Assembly (NCBI RefSeq): GCF_011039085.1
Contig: NZ_JAAKEI010000002.1
Location: 62,001 to 126,000, forward strand
Direction: 5' to 3'
Length of the DNA stretch: 64,000 bases
Source: Desulfovibrio sp. ZJ369
Lineage (GTDB): Bacteria; Desulfobacterota; Desulfovibrionia; Desulfovibrionales; Desulfovibrionaceae
Shown: one piece after another, positions 63,398 through 64,000 of the stretch
Numbering within the stretch: position 1 is the stretch's first letter
Layout: the number at the start of each line of letters is the position of its first letter
Notes under the pieces: model-generated
The model's database searches: none
The model's input: the letters and a program-made list of their open reading frames with translations, nothing else
Told to the model about the DNA's origin: nothing
Position numbers and translations under genes: made by a program

Positions 63398-64000
63398 ATG
63401 AAATTGCGCCTGATCCCGGCCGCCCGCGAGCGCGCCGTCCCCGGCTCGCCGCTGCCGCGCGCCGTCGAACTCCATGCCTCTTCGGGCGAAACGCTGGCCC
63501 GCGCCATCTGGCTTTCCGGCCAGGTCCAGGCTCTGCCCCTCTGCGCGGGGCTTGGCCGTTGCGGCAGGTGCCGCGTGCGCTTTGTGCGGGATGCGCCTGC
63601 GCCCCTGCCCGCGGAAGAGGCTGTCTTTTCCGCCGATGCCTTGGCTTTGGGCTGGCGGCTGGCCTGCCGGCGTCAAGTCCCTGACGCGGCCGCGGGCGGC
63701 ATGCTTACGCTGGAATTGCCCGCGGAAGATTTGGCGGAAGATGCCGGGAGCGCGGCCCTGTCCGGCGCGTCCGGGCCGCAGGCGGCGGAGCGCGAGCTTG
63801 TTCTGGCCGTGGATCTGGGGACAACATCCGTCCACTGGCGCGCTCCGGCGCTGGATGCGCCGCGCGGCGACCTGTTCGGAAAGGACGCGGCGCAGGGGCA
63901 TTTTTTGAATCCCCAGGCCGGGGCAGGGGCGGATGTCATGTCGCGGCTGGCTGTGGCCCGCGAGCCGCAAGGCCGCAAGCTGCTGGCCGGGCTGGCGCGC
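63398..64000 (+). CDS. RACo-like corrinoid protein activator (partial)
   Basis: The first 201 residues are in the window and the frame continues past the end. An N-terminal 2Fe-2S domain with CAGLGRCGRC-x(n)-C (near 57-66 and ACRR near 95), then the start of an ASKHA ATPase domain (LVLAVDLGTTSVHWRAPA, LNPQAGAGADVMSRLAVA). This is the layout of RACo/DUF4445 proteins, which reduce inactive Co(II) corrinoid proteins of methyltransferase systems at the cost of ATP. GAGG precedes the ATG. Other ferredoxin-ASKHA proteins remain possible. Confidence 0.8.
   Translation, partial: MKLRLIPAARERAVPGSPLPRAVELHASSGETLARAIWLSGQVQALPLCAGLGRCGRCRVRFVRDAPAPLPAEEAVFSADALALGWRLACRRQVPDAAAGGMLTLELPAEDLAEDAGSAALSGASGPQAAERELVLAVDLGTTSVHWRAPALDAPRGDLFGKDAAQGHFLNPQAGAGADVMSRLAVAREPQGRKLLAGLAR

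Overview
The window is GC-rich, densely coded DNA that fits a Gram-negative sulfate reducer of the Desulfovibrionaceae. The evidence is a lactate-oxidation island of the Desulfovibrio type, an electron-bifurcating NfnAB pair, an anaerobic-style cobalamin branch (cbiD, fused cbiE-cbiT, cobM/cbiF), a Gram-negative-type YidC with a large periplasmic domain, fliM and a RACo-like corrinoid-protein activator. Species cannot be fixed from the sequence alone.

Layout. 1-9.5 kb: EVE-domain protein, then lactate use (glcD-like, glcF-like, lutC-like, a fused lutB/lutA-like dehydrogenase, lctP) and a fluoride channel. 9.7-15.9 kb: small unknown proteins, an alpha/beta-hydrolase that has lost catalytic residues, DedA, a double-ATPase ABC protein and a PHP-type histidinol phosphatase. 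16-18.3 kb: nfnA-nfnB. 19-24.5 kb: a small protein behind a sigma-28-like promoter and a cobalamin cluster with a DapF-fold racemase. 24.9-29.3 kb: VWA-OmpA protein, lipoprotein, CI-like HTH protein, shikimate-kinase-like kinase and a Pro/Ala-rich exported protein. 29.9-38.5 kb: rpmH-rnpA-yidD-yidC-jag-mnmE, an RNase D-like exonuclease, a CofD-like protein and an RluA-type synthase. 38.6-44.8 kb: DUF47-pit, DksA-like protein, argD, dut, trmFO, tRNA-Val. 44.9-53.3 kb: thrS-infC-rpmI-rplT-pheS-pheT and a MerR-type regulator. 53.4-57.6 kb: rpe, tkt, pgk. 57.7-64 kb: an LTA-synthase-like membrane enzyme, a methyltransferase, a CDP-glycerol glycerophosphotransferase-like protein, fliM and the start of a RACo-like protein.

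The least ordinary content is between the genes. At least 17 palindromic elements share the ends TAGAGC...GCTCTA. Three are full 141-bp four-hairpin copies (type A), three are roughly 142-150-bp copies of a second kind (type B), and the rest are single hairpins (types C and D), partial copies or hybrids. One type A copy sits inside a type C hairpin with a TA duplicated at the junctions, as expected of a TA-targeting MITE. Because the element begins with G, insertion at TA creates TAG, and several genes here end in exactly that TAG. The right end of one copy supplies the -35 half of a sigma-28-like promoter. No transposase is present in the window.

Other points to weigh are an infC that appears to start at AUA, a kinase lacking the shikimate-binding residues (candidate homoserine kinase), and a possible glycerol-phosphate polymer locus in a Gram-negative.
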